The position numbers were made by a program, and so were the translations under genes. The notes beneath the pieces are model-generated. The model saw nothing but the letters and a program-made list of their open reading frames with translations. It was not told the origin of the DNA and did no database searches. 64,000 nt of DNA from positions 36,575,001-36,639,000 of the forward strand of contig JAYKKT010000091.1 of NCBI GenBank assembly GCA_036023115.1. The letters are read 5' to 3'. Origin of the DNA: Brasenia schreberi. Taxonomy: Eukaryota > Streptophyta > Magnoliopsida > Nymphaeales > Cabombaceae. Shown one piece after another: positions 14,050 to 27,632 of the stretch; position 1 is the first letter of the stretch; each line of letters begins with the position of its first letter.

Positions 14050-17000
14050 ACACCACTTTTGAGGGAAGAGTCCCTAACTTACTAAGAAAGCGCGTTGGGA
14101 CTATACACTCTTTTATACTATCAATAAAGCATTTGCCTTATGGCTTTTCACTTAATCAGTCTTTATTACCTTTGTTCTCTTGTGCTTATCGTGTTTTGTG
14201 GTGTGAGTTAAGCATACACTGAGATCCATTCTATGCCTTAGCATTCGATGGAGTGGATCAACTCACATTCCCTATCAAATTGTTAGCCTTGTCATGTACC
14301 AATCACATTGCTAGTCTTGTCAACTTGCCCGGTAGTGCAGGTATGATAAATTTGGTATGAGGGCTTATTTGGTCTTATTAGAAGTTAGTCGGCTAAAAAA
14401 CTCATGAAAAAGTATAATGTTATCCTGGACCCACATTTTGAAACATTAAGAGGGTGAAGGATGTCATCCCTATGCCACTAAAGGGAGCACTATAGTTGTG
14501 TAGGAAGATTGGATGCCTCAAGACACGTAGAGTGACCCTTTATAAGTTATTGATTGCAAGGTTGTGTCACCTCCTATCGAGATGATAACATTTTAAAGTC
14601 TTGTGCTACTCTTACACCAACACTTGAAGGGAAAGAAACTTGGTTTTATTCGTTGATGAGTCCATTAAGGTCATAGAAATTAAAAAGGAAAATTAAAGGA
14701 TCAACATAGAGATGTTGTTGCTTGGGTACCACTAGGATCATAGCCAATTCTAGGGAGGTAGGACGGTCATATGGGTGGATACCTTCATACTACGAAAAAG
14801 TACTGATGTCCACCACTTCTTATGTATTATCACCAAGTGTAAGTCGTGATTAATAGTATATGAATGAAAACTTGTGTTTACACCTTAGTGACTAAGGATG
14901 GTATGATAATTAGCATTGTTCGCGTGAATTGTAATGCAAAATGGTGGAATATTGTCAACACTCTCGTGTAAATTGCAGAGGGACTGTGCACCCAATACAT
15001 GTACATAGTCTCTCTTATGGACTACATGTACCATTACATTGTGTAAATGTTAACACCCAAAAATTTCATACCAAAATTAATAAAGTTTGCAAATTTATTA
15101 TTATAGATGAAGTAAAATTTTCTTAATTACCATTCAAGATTTAATTGATACATAGGGCTTAAGGATACATAATCATTAAGTGTTCATGGAAATGAGGACA
15201 CAAAGATATAGCCACATTGAATGATTCAAAATGAGCACATGCCTAAGCTTAAACTAATTATAATACATCAACCAAAAGAAATCACTTATTTAGTTGACTC
15301 TCTTATAAGCAAGTGCCATTTTAGCTTATAAAAAGATTAGCATCGATGTAGACAACACATGAGCAAGAATTTAAAAGGGGCAACTAAAGAAAACAAACAA
15401 TCAATAACTATGCTATTTGCTTAAAGAAATTCCTCTCCAAGAGGCTCCCAAAAAGTAGGCATACAATTTATTGCATATTATTCACATGTTAATATTCCAC
15501 ACTCTTTGAGCCTTTGCAAACAAAAACTAAAAAGCAACACCATGTTCTACATTCGTGAAAGGAAGCCTATGTAAACAAAGACTAGAAAGGCAACAATATA
15601 TTTTATACACCTACAAGAAAGCTTCTAACCATAAATGCAATAACATATTTCACACTCTTGCAAAAAGCCTTTGTAAATAAAAACCAAAGAAACAACAACA
15701 TATCTCACACTCCTACAAACAAGCATCTACAAACAAAGAGCAAAAACAACATATTTCACACTCCTACATGCAAGTTTATGTAAACAAAGACCAAAATGGT
15801 AATAACATATTCCACACTCCTGCAAACAAGCTTCTATAAACAAAGACCATAAAGATAGCATCATATTTTACATTCCTACAAGTAAGCAGTAAGCATAACA
15901 ACCATACCATGCAAACATAACATATCCAAATCTCACTTTTGAGTTAGAGCTAAATAAATGTAACCAAACCCAAATTCCCACCCAATCCCTAATGATTCAA
16001 ATCCAACTTGACCTGGCCAACACACATATCCACCACTTAGGCACTTAGGCCCAAACCCGAAACTAGGTCTCATTTTTCTTTGGACTTAAGTCAGTCCCCT
16101 CAATCCAATTTCAGCCCATTTCAAGCTCCATATCCTAAATACCTTTTATATTGGACCAAATTTGATTTCATCAAGGTTCATTTCTCCTAATCATATCCTC
16201 ACCCAAGAATCCAGGCAACCTAGTTACATTAAATCCCATGTGAAGCTCACCAAATACCAAAATCTAACGAATTTAGATTTATTTAAATAAATAAATTTGG
16301 TAGTACGAAAGCTTATCCTTATGTGATGAAACAAGAAGAACTTTAACCATAAGAATCCAAACAAGACCACATCGCACATTAAAGGAGAGTGTTAGGATGT
16401 ATTATCCTTTTTGAGTTTATCTCTTAGTCCCTTCTCCATTTATTTCCCATCTATGGGGATTGTATCGCGGGTCGAGGTTTTATAGGACCAAGAATTCATG
16501 TAGAGTAAGCCACAACTCTATAGTCATTCCAGCACACAACATCGATGTTGGCTTCCTCAAGACAAGTGAGGAGGCCCTCTTGCCAACGTTAGTTTTGGTA
16601 CTCTTGAGGAGGTGATGTGTCAAAATGTAGATTTCAATTGTGAACGAATGCGTGATTTAACATGATGATTACAATAACGCTCGGTTGCACGTAAGTTGTC
16701 AAAGGTTGTGCATTGATTAACATTGTCGTAGCATGAAAGGTAGTGTCTTATCATTTGGAAGGATCATTAGTAGGTTGATAAGGACGAATGATGAGATGCT
16801 AACAATGTGGATGCAAGTTGCTTTCAGTGATGTGAAGTGATGCCTTCATGCATTGTTAAGTTCTTAGATGATGCCCCATGATGCATGTCTTGTACGGGTT
16901 ATTGGTCTCCAGTGATTGCCTTCGTTGATGTAGAGTGTCACACTTCATATCAATATATAAGTGTTATGTTAGCCGATGCAACTTCTTGATCACAATGACC

Positions 17001-17530
17001 TTAAGTGTGTTATCCAACCTTTTTGGCAATATTAAATGATTCAAGATGTTGAATGAATGACAGTAGCTTGGAAGATCGTGTCCCACACTCTTCAACCTTT
17101 CATTTATACAAGGAATACCAAAGGAAGCAAGTCTTAATTATTATGCAATGGAAACAAAGATGATCTAATTGAATCAGTTCTAAGTGGGGACGAAGATTAG
17201 GATGTTGTTAAGGATTATATCGATTTTGGGTAGAAAGAATGTAACCTTTTGATCGTGAACACTACATTAACTTAGTGTCATTTTCTTGTACAAAATGTTT
17301 TTTGAGAGAAGAGCTCCTAACTTATTTAAGTAGCACGTTGGGATCGTTCTCTCATTTCTGTTATCAATAAAACACTTGCCTTATGGTTTTGCACTTGATG
17401 CATCTTTATTGTTTCAATTATTTTGTACTTATCGTGTTTTGTAGTATGAGTTAAACAGATACCAATTACCACTCTAAGTCTTAGCATCAAGCGAGGGGCA
17501 CAACTCATATTCCATATCGAATATTATCTT
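14050..17530. repeat. pair of diverged ~240-bp direct repeats
   Basis: 14050-14290 and 17290-17530 are alignable in the same orientation. Shared landmarks are TATCAATAAAGCATTTGCCT versus TATCAATAAAACACTTGCCT, CTTATCGTGTTTTGT in both, and CTTAGCAT with a following AACTCA. Identity is roughly 70-75 percent by eye. The 3 kb between them carries no protein domain. They could be remnants of the LTRs of a very old or non-autonomous element, or simply two copies of a dispersed repeat; no primer-binding site or target duplication was seen. Confidence 0.5.
15490..15890. repeat. degenerate tandem array, ~46-57 bp period, about 8 units
   Basis: Recurring unit approximated by ACATATTTCACACTCCTACA followed by AACAAGCTTCTATAAACAAA and a GACCAAAA tail. 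The CACACTC or TACATTC landmark recurs near 15499, 15549, 15605, 15651, 15706, 15757, 15813 and 15870. Not palindromic and spacers are not unique, so not a CRISPR array. Confidence 0.8.
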
Positions 17531-20404
17531 AACTAGTTATCCGTTGCATCACTTTAGAAATTCACGAAGTGTGATCCAACCTGCTTAATGGGTGTCGGTC
17601 ACAACTGGATGCATCTAAAGTACCCTATCTCATATTTGTTTGTTTTTCTACCATTCCAACTTTCAAACGAGGTTCTTCTACTCTCTTTGAACCGTGCCTC
17701 CAACACAATTGCTCACCGTGTTATTGTTTTCGATGGATTGTCAGTCGTCAGTCAACCACCTCTCTTTCTCTTTCCAGTTCCCAACAAATACGTTCTCTTT
17801 AATCTAACAATTTTCTACCAAACTAGTTTTGCATGAGTAGATATTTAAAGGAGGAGCTCTTGATGTTAAAAGGCGATCAAGGAGAGTTGTGTGTTGTGCG
17901 TATGCACATGCTAGATAGATAGCGTCACCTGTATTGAGTACCCCATACCATACCGGTATTTGTAATAGGAGTAACTAACTATTCAAACCAATATTATACA
18001 ACTCGTATAGTATCATATGATACAAGTTTATCATGTATCATTAAATGAAACAATACAACTCGTATATACAAAATATGGCACGTGTGTATTTATCAATATA
18101 TATCACACCGTGTCGTGCATATTTATCGGTCCATATCGTATCTTATCATGTGATACGGTGCGATACAACTCGTATTTACTTTTTCTCTAAATAGCCCGAA
18201 TTTGGCGAGCCATATGCTTCATTTTCATCGTTCTCAAGCTTTATGTACGGTAAGGTGGTTAGGGCTGCATATTCATACGGGTATGTATCGGGTGTATCCG
18301 TACCGTTAGAGTTGGATAGGTCGACTCATATCCATATGGGTCGACCAGATCCAAATTTCAAACAGGGGTTGTAAAACCCTTGATTGCTAAACGTATCCAG
18401 TATTCGGTTCTGTGGCTGGATGCTGTGTTCTCTCTCCGGCACTCTGCGTCATCATCGGCGGGCGACCATTCACGGGCGGGGTCACCGCCATCCGGAGATT
18501 TTGAAGGTTCTCACTTCTCTCTCTGAGTTTTTAGGTGAGGAACCATCGATTAATCCTGATGTTCAGATGCACACAATCATGGTAGATTGATCGTGTTTTT
18601 CATGTTCACTCCATTGAGTTTTGAGGCCGGCCATTGATTAAACATGATTGAATCCCCTGTGAACAACTGAACGCTGGTCATGAATTCTCACTGGACGCCA
18701 GGGCATTCCATTCGGCATCCCTGGGATTCCAATTCTCACGCACCGTGAGAAATTGAGAATCCATTTGATTTGAGTCATTTGACTCGCAAAAGGTTCACTG
18801 CTAAGGGCTACGTTTTTCTTCTTTTTCTCTTATGTTTGTTGCATTAAGAAAATATTTTGTATTTTCTATTACTCATTAATTAGTCATGACTGATACTGTG
18901 TACGTGGGTGCATCGTGCTCTTTGCTCTAGCCTTTTCATTTTCATACTATACTGTGTTTTTTAGATGCCTGATATTATATTTTAGAATTTTGATATGAAA
19001 GTTATATGTATAAAGTTTAAAATGTTATATTGAATGAAACTTTCTTGTTTTGCTATGGTTGGAATTGCACATATATTTATTTGTGTAAAGTTATCTTTTT
19101 ATTATAGTTTTTAATAATGGTGTACCCGTACTTAGTTGTTTAAATGTGCGTACTCGGTAACGGACCGAGTACCACATTGTTGCTCCCAAAGCCTCTTTAT
19201 ACGTGTCTTTCCCTTGATTTTCTTGCAAATCACAAGATGTCTTGTGTTTACACTTTACACTCAGCTTTTTCTTGCAAATCCATAGCGGGACACATTCTTT
19301 TTCCCCCAAGCCCATTTTCATCCGGTTTTTCACTCGAAAAAATTAGGATTTTCATCGAATCGGAGCTTCCTCACTTTTCCCAAGCTTTTTTAGCTTCCCC
19401 ATGCTTGATTTTGTGAAGAAATCACGGGATTTTTTTGGTTCCCAATCCTTTTTCATAGAGTTTTTGTGAAATCCGTGACCTACACCTGTTTTCTTGTTCC
19501 CAATCTCTTTTCACCCAATTTTCTTGTAGAATCCAAGGTTCTTTACTATTCTTAAGCCCTTTTCCTTTTTAGTTAATCTCTAATGGTGTCCAAATTGGTG
19601 TGATCCGGCTTGGAAGTATTGCATTCCAGTTTATGAAGGCAACATACTTGTAAACAACAGTAGTTTTTGTAATGAGGTCAAGCATGACAGTATTTCTCGT
19701 ATGAACCTTGTGTTGTATAATGAATTTGAAGTTAGACATAGTCTCTAAACAATTTATAATTGATGACTCAGTAGTTAGTTAGTTAGTTACAACTTACAAC
19801 CGTAATTTTTTTTTATATGTTGTACTATTGCTTAGTTCTTATTCTTAATTCTTAATTGTTTAACTGTTAATTGTTGTTATTTACTTGGTAGCATTAAGTT
19901 GTTTAGCATATTATCACTTGATTCAATGTGATTGATTGATAATTTGATTCAGTGTTATTTTTAAGTTTTAACTATGTTATTTCTAACACTCTGCTAGTTG
20001 TTTAACTGTTAATTGCCATTTTAGGTGATTGGAACTCAATGTGTTGAAGAGATAAGCTCATGGGCTCAGTGCAAGCTTATTCATAAAGTATAGAACTTCA
20101 ACAATCATAGAATGTGAATAAACATAAACAAGCATTGCAAATACCATGTATACTTCGCACAACAGTCAATTAGGTCAAGGCTTTGTGCTAGCAAACTGGA
20201 TAGGAACTCCAGCCTCACCATGATCCTCACACCAATTTTGACCATGCGGATCTTTCGGCCACCTCGTCCAGCATGCTCTTCATTTGAAATTTTCAATTGG
20301 TGGGATGATAAGAAAGGATGATAGAAATTTGATAAAAGCAACCTGACAACAGAATGTTAGCGGGTAACAACTACAAGATAAATTGACTGCAGTTAGAAAA
20401 GCTC

Positions 20405-21985
20405 TTATCCCTTGGTCACAGACATTGCTAGCCTACTTTCCTCAATGAGAAAGGAGATGGAGGCCAAGTTACATAACATTCAGTCTATTGCAAGAAAATG
20501 GAAGCCGTCTAAAACTATAGAGGAAGCACAACTTAGAAATGAGTTACAAATCATGATAAATCTTGAAGAAGCTTCTCTTTGGCAAGAGTTGCAGACAATG
20601 ACTCAAAGGAGGGGATGGTAACTCACTAACTTCTAAAATGCATATTTTTTGTAAGATCAAGAGGAAATCAGTCATTGAGATTGAAATGGTCCAAACGGAT
20701 AATGGTACAGTAGTCCCAACTCCCCATGACATAAAAAATGCCTCGTTAGTTTCTTCATCCTATCTCTTTACAGAAGAGGAATTCAGGAGAGAACACCTTA
20801 AGGGTTAGCGAGTCTATGAATTATTGTTGGAGAAGAAACCATGTTGGATAACGAAGTTCACAATGAGGAAGTTATTGAGGTTGTCAAAGACCTGGATCTT
20901 GATAGTGCCCCAGGGCTAGATGAATTTTCAGATATTTCTACAAGATTTATAGGCATATTGTGGTCAGGATATCATACAGGCAGTGAGCATTTTTAGGTTA
21001 CCTTCTCTCTTTACACGAGAAATTGCATAAACATTATTGTCACCTCTAAGGTGGAATCTGCATGTTCTCTTACTCGATTTTGGCCAATAAGGCTTTGCAA
21101 TTTTTTATACAAAATCATTGCTAAAGGATCATGCTAATAGAATGAGACTCTTCCTAGAAAGAATCATAAGCCACATCAAAGGGCTTTCCTTCGCGGATGA
21201 AACATCCAAGACAATATTCTTCTGGCGCATGAAATGGTTCACTTGCTTACAAATTAGTGAGACAAGATCAGTGCTCATGAAGACTGATCGTGAAATCCTA
21301 TGATAGAGTCAGGTTGCAAATTCTTAGAGAATCATTAGTGTTTTTTTGATATACCATCCATTTGGTATTATTAGTTATTGAATTAATGTGTATCAACACC
21401 CTCTTCTTCAGTGATCATTAAGGGGGAGGCCTCTTCTCAATTCAATGGTGGTAAAGGACTTAGAAAAGGGGATACTTTATCCTTGGTTCTCCTTCTCATC
21501 ATCATGGAACATCTCTCTTTGACTGATTGAATATGCCCATAGCACCAAGGCAATTTTTCAGTGCCGGTCCATACTGTAGAGCAGTTACATGTTATGCGGA
21601 CGACACTATTCTTTTTAAAAGATAAGAAGGAAAGGTTTCCTAACTTTAAGTGTACAATCACTTTTTTTTTGGAGCTTCAGGAATGAAGGTTAATGGATAG
21701 AAATCAATAATTGCCAATTAAGGTGGCTTCCCATTAAATACTTGGGTTTGCCTTTATTGTATAGGCACCTCACTAGTAGTATGTGTGATGTCTTGATGGA
21801 TGCAATCCAACAATGTATTGATAGTCACATTAGGAAGCTGTTTTCCATGTCAAGACTCATGGAACCCATAAGATCGGTGTATTCTTGTCTACTGGTTTAT
21901 GAGCTTTAAGATTCCAGAAAAATCTTACTCTCAAATGAAATTACTTCTCTACAACTTTTTGGGTTCTTCTTTTTCACCTCCAATC
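20405..21985 (+). mobile_element. L1-type LINE relic (reverse transcriptase region)
   Basis: Translating in shifting frames recovers landmarks of plant L1 ORF2. These are a linker-like part (LWQELQTMTQRRG, 20570-20620), DLDSAPGLDEF (20893-20925), FWPIRLCNFLYKIIAK (21074-21125, family PISLCNVxYKIIxK), ADETSKTIFFWRMK (21197-21235), KGLRKGDTLSLVLLLII (21446-21500, family RGLRQGDPLSPxLF) and LPIKYLGLPLLYRHLTS (21727-21778, family LPVKYLGLPL). There are many stops and frameshifts and no intact ORF. No poly(A) tail or target duplication was identified. It lies just upstream of the RTE/copia nest but is a separate, older insertion. Confidence 0.7.
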
Positions 21986-22761
21986 ACTCTCGATAATTTC
22001 CACAAGCACAAATTTCACTTTTTATAGGTCCAAAGATTCTTTCACAAAACTACCCATCCTTTTCTGGTTTATTGGTTTTGCTCCAAATTCGGGATCAAAT
22101 AATTACAGTAGCAGTAGCCTTGCATTTGCTCCCATGTGGCGGGTGCCTCCCTTTGTGGAATGTTTCTTTAACACCCGTATAGTGCATTATGGAATTGAGC
22201 GGATGTTTGTAAACCAAAGGCAGAAGATGGATGTGTCCTAAAAGTTAGAGAATTGACTGTTTCTCAGCTTTCTCTATGTTATCTGTCTATCATTTGGGTG
22301 TTCCATATGATAAATTGTGTTTGCGGTTGTGAAAAAGATTGTGAATTAGGTTATGCCTTTAATATAGCAGAAGAAATTAATTAATAATTTATTGTGTTGA
22401 AGTGAATAGGCCTCAGCCTTAGTTGCATATCTGATTGATTCATAGACGATATTATTGCATAATTGGAGCTTATAATTACTGTTTTATTAATGAGGATGGC
22501 ATGTCAGGCCAATTGGTGCTTGAAATTGCTAAATCGGTTTATATATGGAGGGTCTTATGTTGTTTGATTAGTACATAATGTGCTTTTGTATTGCTATTTA
22601 TTTGATTATATTTTCATAGATGAGTATTAAGTTTTATGAATTAAGTTTTATATGGAGAGAAGGTACGAGAAACTAGATTGTGAAAATGTTAAATGAGGAA
22701 GAGGAAGATCACAAAAGTGTTGGAAGGAAACAATAAAGCATGATTTAGCTTATGTTGAGTT

Positions 22762-23051
22762 TGTTGAAGCTTAATTCTGTTTTATATCTTAACAATTGTT
22801 TTTTATGTTTTTAAAGGTAGCTTTAAATAAGCCTCATTAATGGCACTTTAGTAATTAGTTTTTTGTAATGCTAGTACCTAAAGGGGGTGAAAACCCTATT
22901 AGCAGCAGTGTGTAAAAGAATGGAGAAATAAGTACCGGGAGACGGCTGCACAGAGGTAGCCGACTGCCCCTTGGCCGCCTTCTCATCTATTAAAGATTCT
23001 AAATATTTTCCTTAATGATATTGTTTTACATGATAATGATATTGTTTCACA
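22762..23051 (+). repeat. copia 5' LTR
   Basis: Starts TGTTGAAGCTTAATTCTG and ends GATATTGTTTCACA. It has no obvious gene content. The pair to it is at 27633-27921. Confidence 0.95.
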
Positions 23052-23586
23052 TGGTATCATAGCCTAGGTGTGCGGAATCTATGTTGAATCTCTATTGAAT
23101 GACAGTCATGGTCCTGTGCGGAAGCCCATCCAAAAATCTGTGCAAAATTTCTATTGAATCTCACTTTAGTGATCAGCTCGTCACAATAAGTTGAGGTGTT
23201 TGGAATCATCTTATTTTTTTATAAGCCTTCTTTCTTCCTGACAGCAAGGAATCTCTATATTCTGCTCCTTCTTATGTGGCACGCCAGGTAGGGGACGAAC
23301 CTACGACTTTATGTTTTCTCGTTTACATCCATAAAGATCTTCCAACCAAGAGGACGCCTTGATTTTTTTGCCGAACATCCAGTCTTTGGTTGAATACTTT
23401 TTGGTATCTTAACCAAGGCAAGTATTGTCAAGAAAAAAACTTGAAAAGAAATTGGTCTATCAGTCCATTGTGTCCACTGCGTTCAACATCTTCCACCAGT
23501 CCACTGCATCTTGGGAATCTGAATTAATTAGCTGTGCGTTAAGGTTGGAATTTGAACATAGAGTACTGGAGCATATTCTATAAATC

Positions 23587-26500
23587 ATGGAAAGAAGGAT
23601 GAAAGAAGAAATGCAATCAGCCACATGTGGTATGAACAAAAACTAGAACCATTTTTAAATTACAAATATTCGTTCAGAAGGAAAAAAATAGAGAATGAGC
23701 GAGATCAATTGAGCTTGTCCTACGTTCTCGAGGGAAGCTATCCATTATTAAACAAAATCAGCCAACACCAGATGAGAACAATGCAAAATTTGAGAGATGG
23801 TCTAAGGATAATGCCTTGGTAAGCTCTTGGCTTCTTCAATCAATGAATCAGTCCATTAGCAAAACGTTCATGGTTGCAGTTGAAGAAGCATATTCTTGGC
23901 AAAGGAACATTGCCAAAGACTTGGCAAAGGAACATTGCCAAAGAATATGAGATCATTAAGAGGATAAGAAAATATCGTCAGGGAACCAAATCGGTAAGTG
24001 AGTATTACGGAAAATTAAAGAAATTATAGAACGAACAAAGATATATTATAGAAAATAAGTGCAACCACTGTGTAAAAGAGAACAGCCAAGGGTGAAATTA
24101 AAAAGGTATTTGATCTACTCTGGGGAATCTCACCTGAATTTGAATCAATCAAGTTGAATATTCTCAGCAAAGAAGAATTGTCATCACTAGAAACGGTATA
24201 TTCTCTTTTGTTAAGAGAAGATCGCAAAAATTTAGAGAAAGGAGAACAGATTCAGACTGAGAAATTTGCATTTGCTGGTAGATGTTACATTAATTATCAA
24301 AGAGGTAGAGATTCAGTCAGAGGCCGTGGAAGAGGAAGATTTCAAAATTATGAAGATAAGAACAAGCTACAATGTACTCATTGTGGAAAGAAAAGGCACA
24401 CTCGAGAACACTGCTAGAAAATAATTGGAAAACAAGTAGAGTACAAGAATTATGATAGTCATGTGGCAGCTACATTTGAGAAAGAAAAGACAGAGTTAAG
24501 TCCTATAGATGAAATGGCCGAATTGAAGAGGCAACTTGCAGAGATAGAACTACGATTGCGTGACCAGCCTTCAACCTCAGCATCGAAGATTGAAACAAGC
24601 CCTCCTACTTCCTACAATATTATTGATAACTTCTCTTATAAAAATTTTACTTGTTCCAATTATTGGGTAATTGATTTAGGGGTTACCGATCATATGGTAG
24701 GCGATAAGTCTAACTTTACAGATTATGGAGTTACTCAAACACCTCAGTACGTAAAGGTGGCAGACGGTTCCTTGATCCTAATGGAAGGAAAGAGAGTAAT
24801 TGAAAGGAAAAATCTTAAGCTTAATTCAGTGATATACATTCCTAAATTTCCAGTGAATCTACTTTCTGCAAGTTCCTTGGTTAGAGATATGAACTGTTCG
24901 ATTACATTTTCTCTATCTGGTTGTGTTTTTCAGGATCTGAGGACGGGAAAAACCTTTAGACGTGGTGAACTAAAGAATGAGTTGTATCTACTTCCTAGAC
25001 CACACACTGCAATAAAGAGAAGCGCATTGACAACCACCTCTACGGAAGAAGAGATAAGACTTTGGCATAGTCGGTTAGGTCATTTACCAGTATCTAATTC
25101 CAAGGGATCTAGTTATCCAATGTGATGTATGTCATAGGGCTAAACATCATAGAGCCTCGTTTCCTAGTAGTGAGTCTAAGTCGTCAGTTCCATTTGAGTT
25201 AATTTATTCTGATTTATGGGGTCCATGTTTGATACCTTCCTTGGGAAGTTTTAAATACTTTGTTACTTTTATTGATGACTATTCCAGACTTACCTTTGTT
25301 TATCTTATGAAATCTAAATTAGTAGTATCATTGATTTTTCCTATGGTTCACGGTCTCATTAAGACTCAGTTTGGGTACACCATTAAGACTCTTAGATCTG
25401 ATAATGGGGGTGAATTCTATAATTCTAAGTTGGAATCATATCTCTAAATTCATGGCATCCTTCATCAGTCTTTCTGTGCTTATACTCCACAACAAAATTG
25501 TGTAGCTGAACGAAAAAATAGACATATTTTAGAAATTGCACGAACATTACTGTTGGAGCATAGTGTTCCTAAATATTTTTGGCTTGAAGCTGTTCTTACT
25601 ACAGCGTATCTCATGAATAGACTTTCGTCCCTGATTCTTGATGCTAAATCTCCATTTTACTTTATCAAGCCTGAAACTAATTCATTTCACCTTATCCCTA
25701 GAGTGTTTGGATGTGTTTGTTATGTCCATGTTCATGGTCAATTTCGAGATAAACTTGATCCAAGGGCGGTCAAATGTGTTTTTGTTGGATATTCATGTGA
25801 AAAAAGGGGTATGTTTTCTATTATCCTAATTCTCATAAGAAATATATTTCCATGGATGTAACATTCTTTGAAACTTCTCCCTTCTACAAAAATTATACTA
25901 ATATGTCAAATTCCACCATTCAAGAGATTGTTCTTCTGAAACAAATGAAGACTAATCTCTTGCAGAAAATGATTAACAGCAAGAAAAAAAAAGGTGCAAG
26001 TGTATAAAAAGGAGGAGAGAAATATAATAATACACAATCCTATAGACACCACGAACCAAGGGGGAGAACCTTCCTCAAATTCAATTGAAACTTTCAAAGA
26101 AACAGACAATGATGAATTGGATGTTCCCATAGCTCTTCAAAAAGAAAAAAGGTTGTGTGGTAAGTATCCTATTTCGCAATTTATCTCATATGATCAGTTA
26201 TCATCTAGTTACCAAAATTTTGTGTTAAAAGCTGAATTACACCATGAAGCATCAAGTATAAACATTGGGTAGAAGCTATGAAATATGAACCACTGCTTTT
26301 CTACCTAGTGGTAGATCACTAACTTCCGAGGCATATGGTATTAATTATAGGGAAACGTTTGCACCTATGGCGAAACTCACATCTATACGAGTCATTATTA
26401 GTATTACAGCCCAAAGAAATTGGACTATGTGGCAGCTAGATGTGAAGAATGCATTTTTGCAAGGAGAACTTAAAGAAGAAGTCTATATAGAATTACTACC

Positions 26501-27600
26501 TGGTTATGTAAATCCAGAAAACAAAGTTTGTAAATTAAAGAAAGCTATCTATGGATTGAAACAGTCTCCTAAAGCATGGTTTGAGAAGTTTAGTCAAAGT
26601 ATTATAAGCTTGGGATATCATAAGGGTGTGAGTGGTCACAAATTATTCTTTAAAAGGGGAGAAAAGTTGACTTTATTACTTGTATATGTTGATGATATTA
26701 TTGTGACAGGAGATGACATTAAGGAAATGGAAAGATTAAAGAAAAGTTCTAGCCACAAAAATCGAATGCGTAGAAAGGATTTGGGTCAAATGCTTATACT
26801 TTCTAGGGATGGAGGTAGCTAGATCTAAAGAAGGGAATTAGTGTTTGGCACCACAAAATACACCCTTGATCTCCCTCGACCGGAATGTGCAAAGGCTAGG
26901 TTGCAAACCAAGCGGACACACCCATTATCAAGTTGGAAAAAGAATGAAGATGTTGGGGAGCCGTAGATGTGGGAGAGATATCAAAGATTAGTCACAGAAA
27001 CCAATCTACCTATCACATACCAAAACTGCATATAGCTTTTTTGCAAGAATGTGAGCAAGTCAAAGATATGCAATCTCCAAAAAGCACATTAAGAAGTAGT
27101 CTTCAAGATCCAAGATATCTAAAGTGGATCTCTAGGGAAAGGCTTATTGCTCCTGCCGAAGTGAACAAAAGTGAAGCTGACAATATCTCACCGATGTTGA
27201 TTGGGCCTGCTCTGCATGCAGGGGATAGAAGATTCATTGAATCGGATACCGCACCTTTGTGTGGGGAAACTCAGTCACTTGGAGAAGCAAGTTAAACAAA
27301 ATGTTGTAGCAAAGAGCAAAGGCAGTATATGCACTCGAATTCGAACTTACCGCTCAAGGAATATGTGAAGGAAAGTGGTTGCACTTCCTACTGATGGAAA
27401 TCGGTGATACAAATTGCCTCTAATCCAGTATATCATGAGAGAATAAAATATATTGAAATCGATTGCCACTTTATACGAGACAACATACAGACTAAAGAGT
27501 TTCAGCTAAAACATGTGAGGTCATAGAGTCATTGTGCCGATATGCTCACTAAGGCACTTAACAGAAGTTTATTGCTCCGATTATGTAGCAAGTTGGATGT
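23587..27600 (+). pseudogene. copia gag-pol remnant (gag, protease, integrase, RT, RNase H)
   Basis: The gag part starts near 23587 and ends with a CX2CX4HX4C knuckle (CTHCGKKRHTREHC, 24373-24414). The protease region has WVIDLGVTDHM (24664-24696), where the catalytic DSG of the family reads DLG. The pre-integrase motif LWHSRLGHLPV (25060-25092) is followed by a frameshift into the HHCC region. The integrase core shows FVTFIDDYSR (25258-25287) and LRSDNGGEF (25390-25416), then a stop at 25445 before the VAERKNRH block. The reverse transcriptase has QLDVKNAFLQGEL (26432-26470) and the YVDD box (26686-26697). The RNase H region (26,850-27,600) is scattered over frames. With a changed protease centre, stops and shifts, no functional polyprotein can be made. 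Confidence 0.88.
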
Positions 27601-27632
27601 AACATCCATCTTTCACCCAACTTGAGGGGAAG

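Larger units (their letters stand above)
10973..20404. other. long gene-poor stretch
   Basis: Apart from the listed repeats I see no coding gene in these 9.4 kb. The opening 100-150 bp is the probable 3' UTR of the preceding gene (repeated AATGTAATT motifs at 11077-11096). The rest is AT-rich with old repeats: a 157-bp duplication, a small RTE tail, a ~50-bp tandem array, a diverged pair of 240-bp direct repeats, and a region with repeated GATACAACTCGTA-like words (17,990-18,180). Confidence 0.55.

Noticed and set aside
15490..15890. Regular repeats as a CRISPR-like array
   Set aside because: Repeats are degenerate, not palindromic, spacers are not distinct, and the DNA is plant nuclear.
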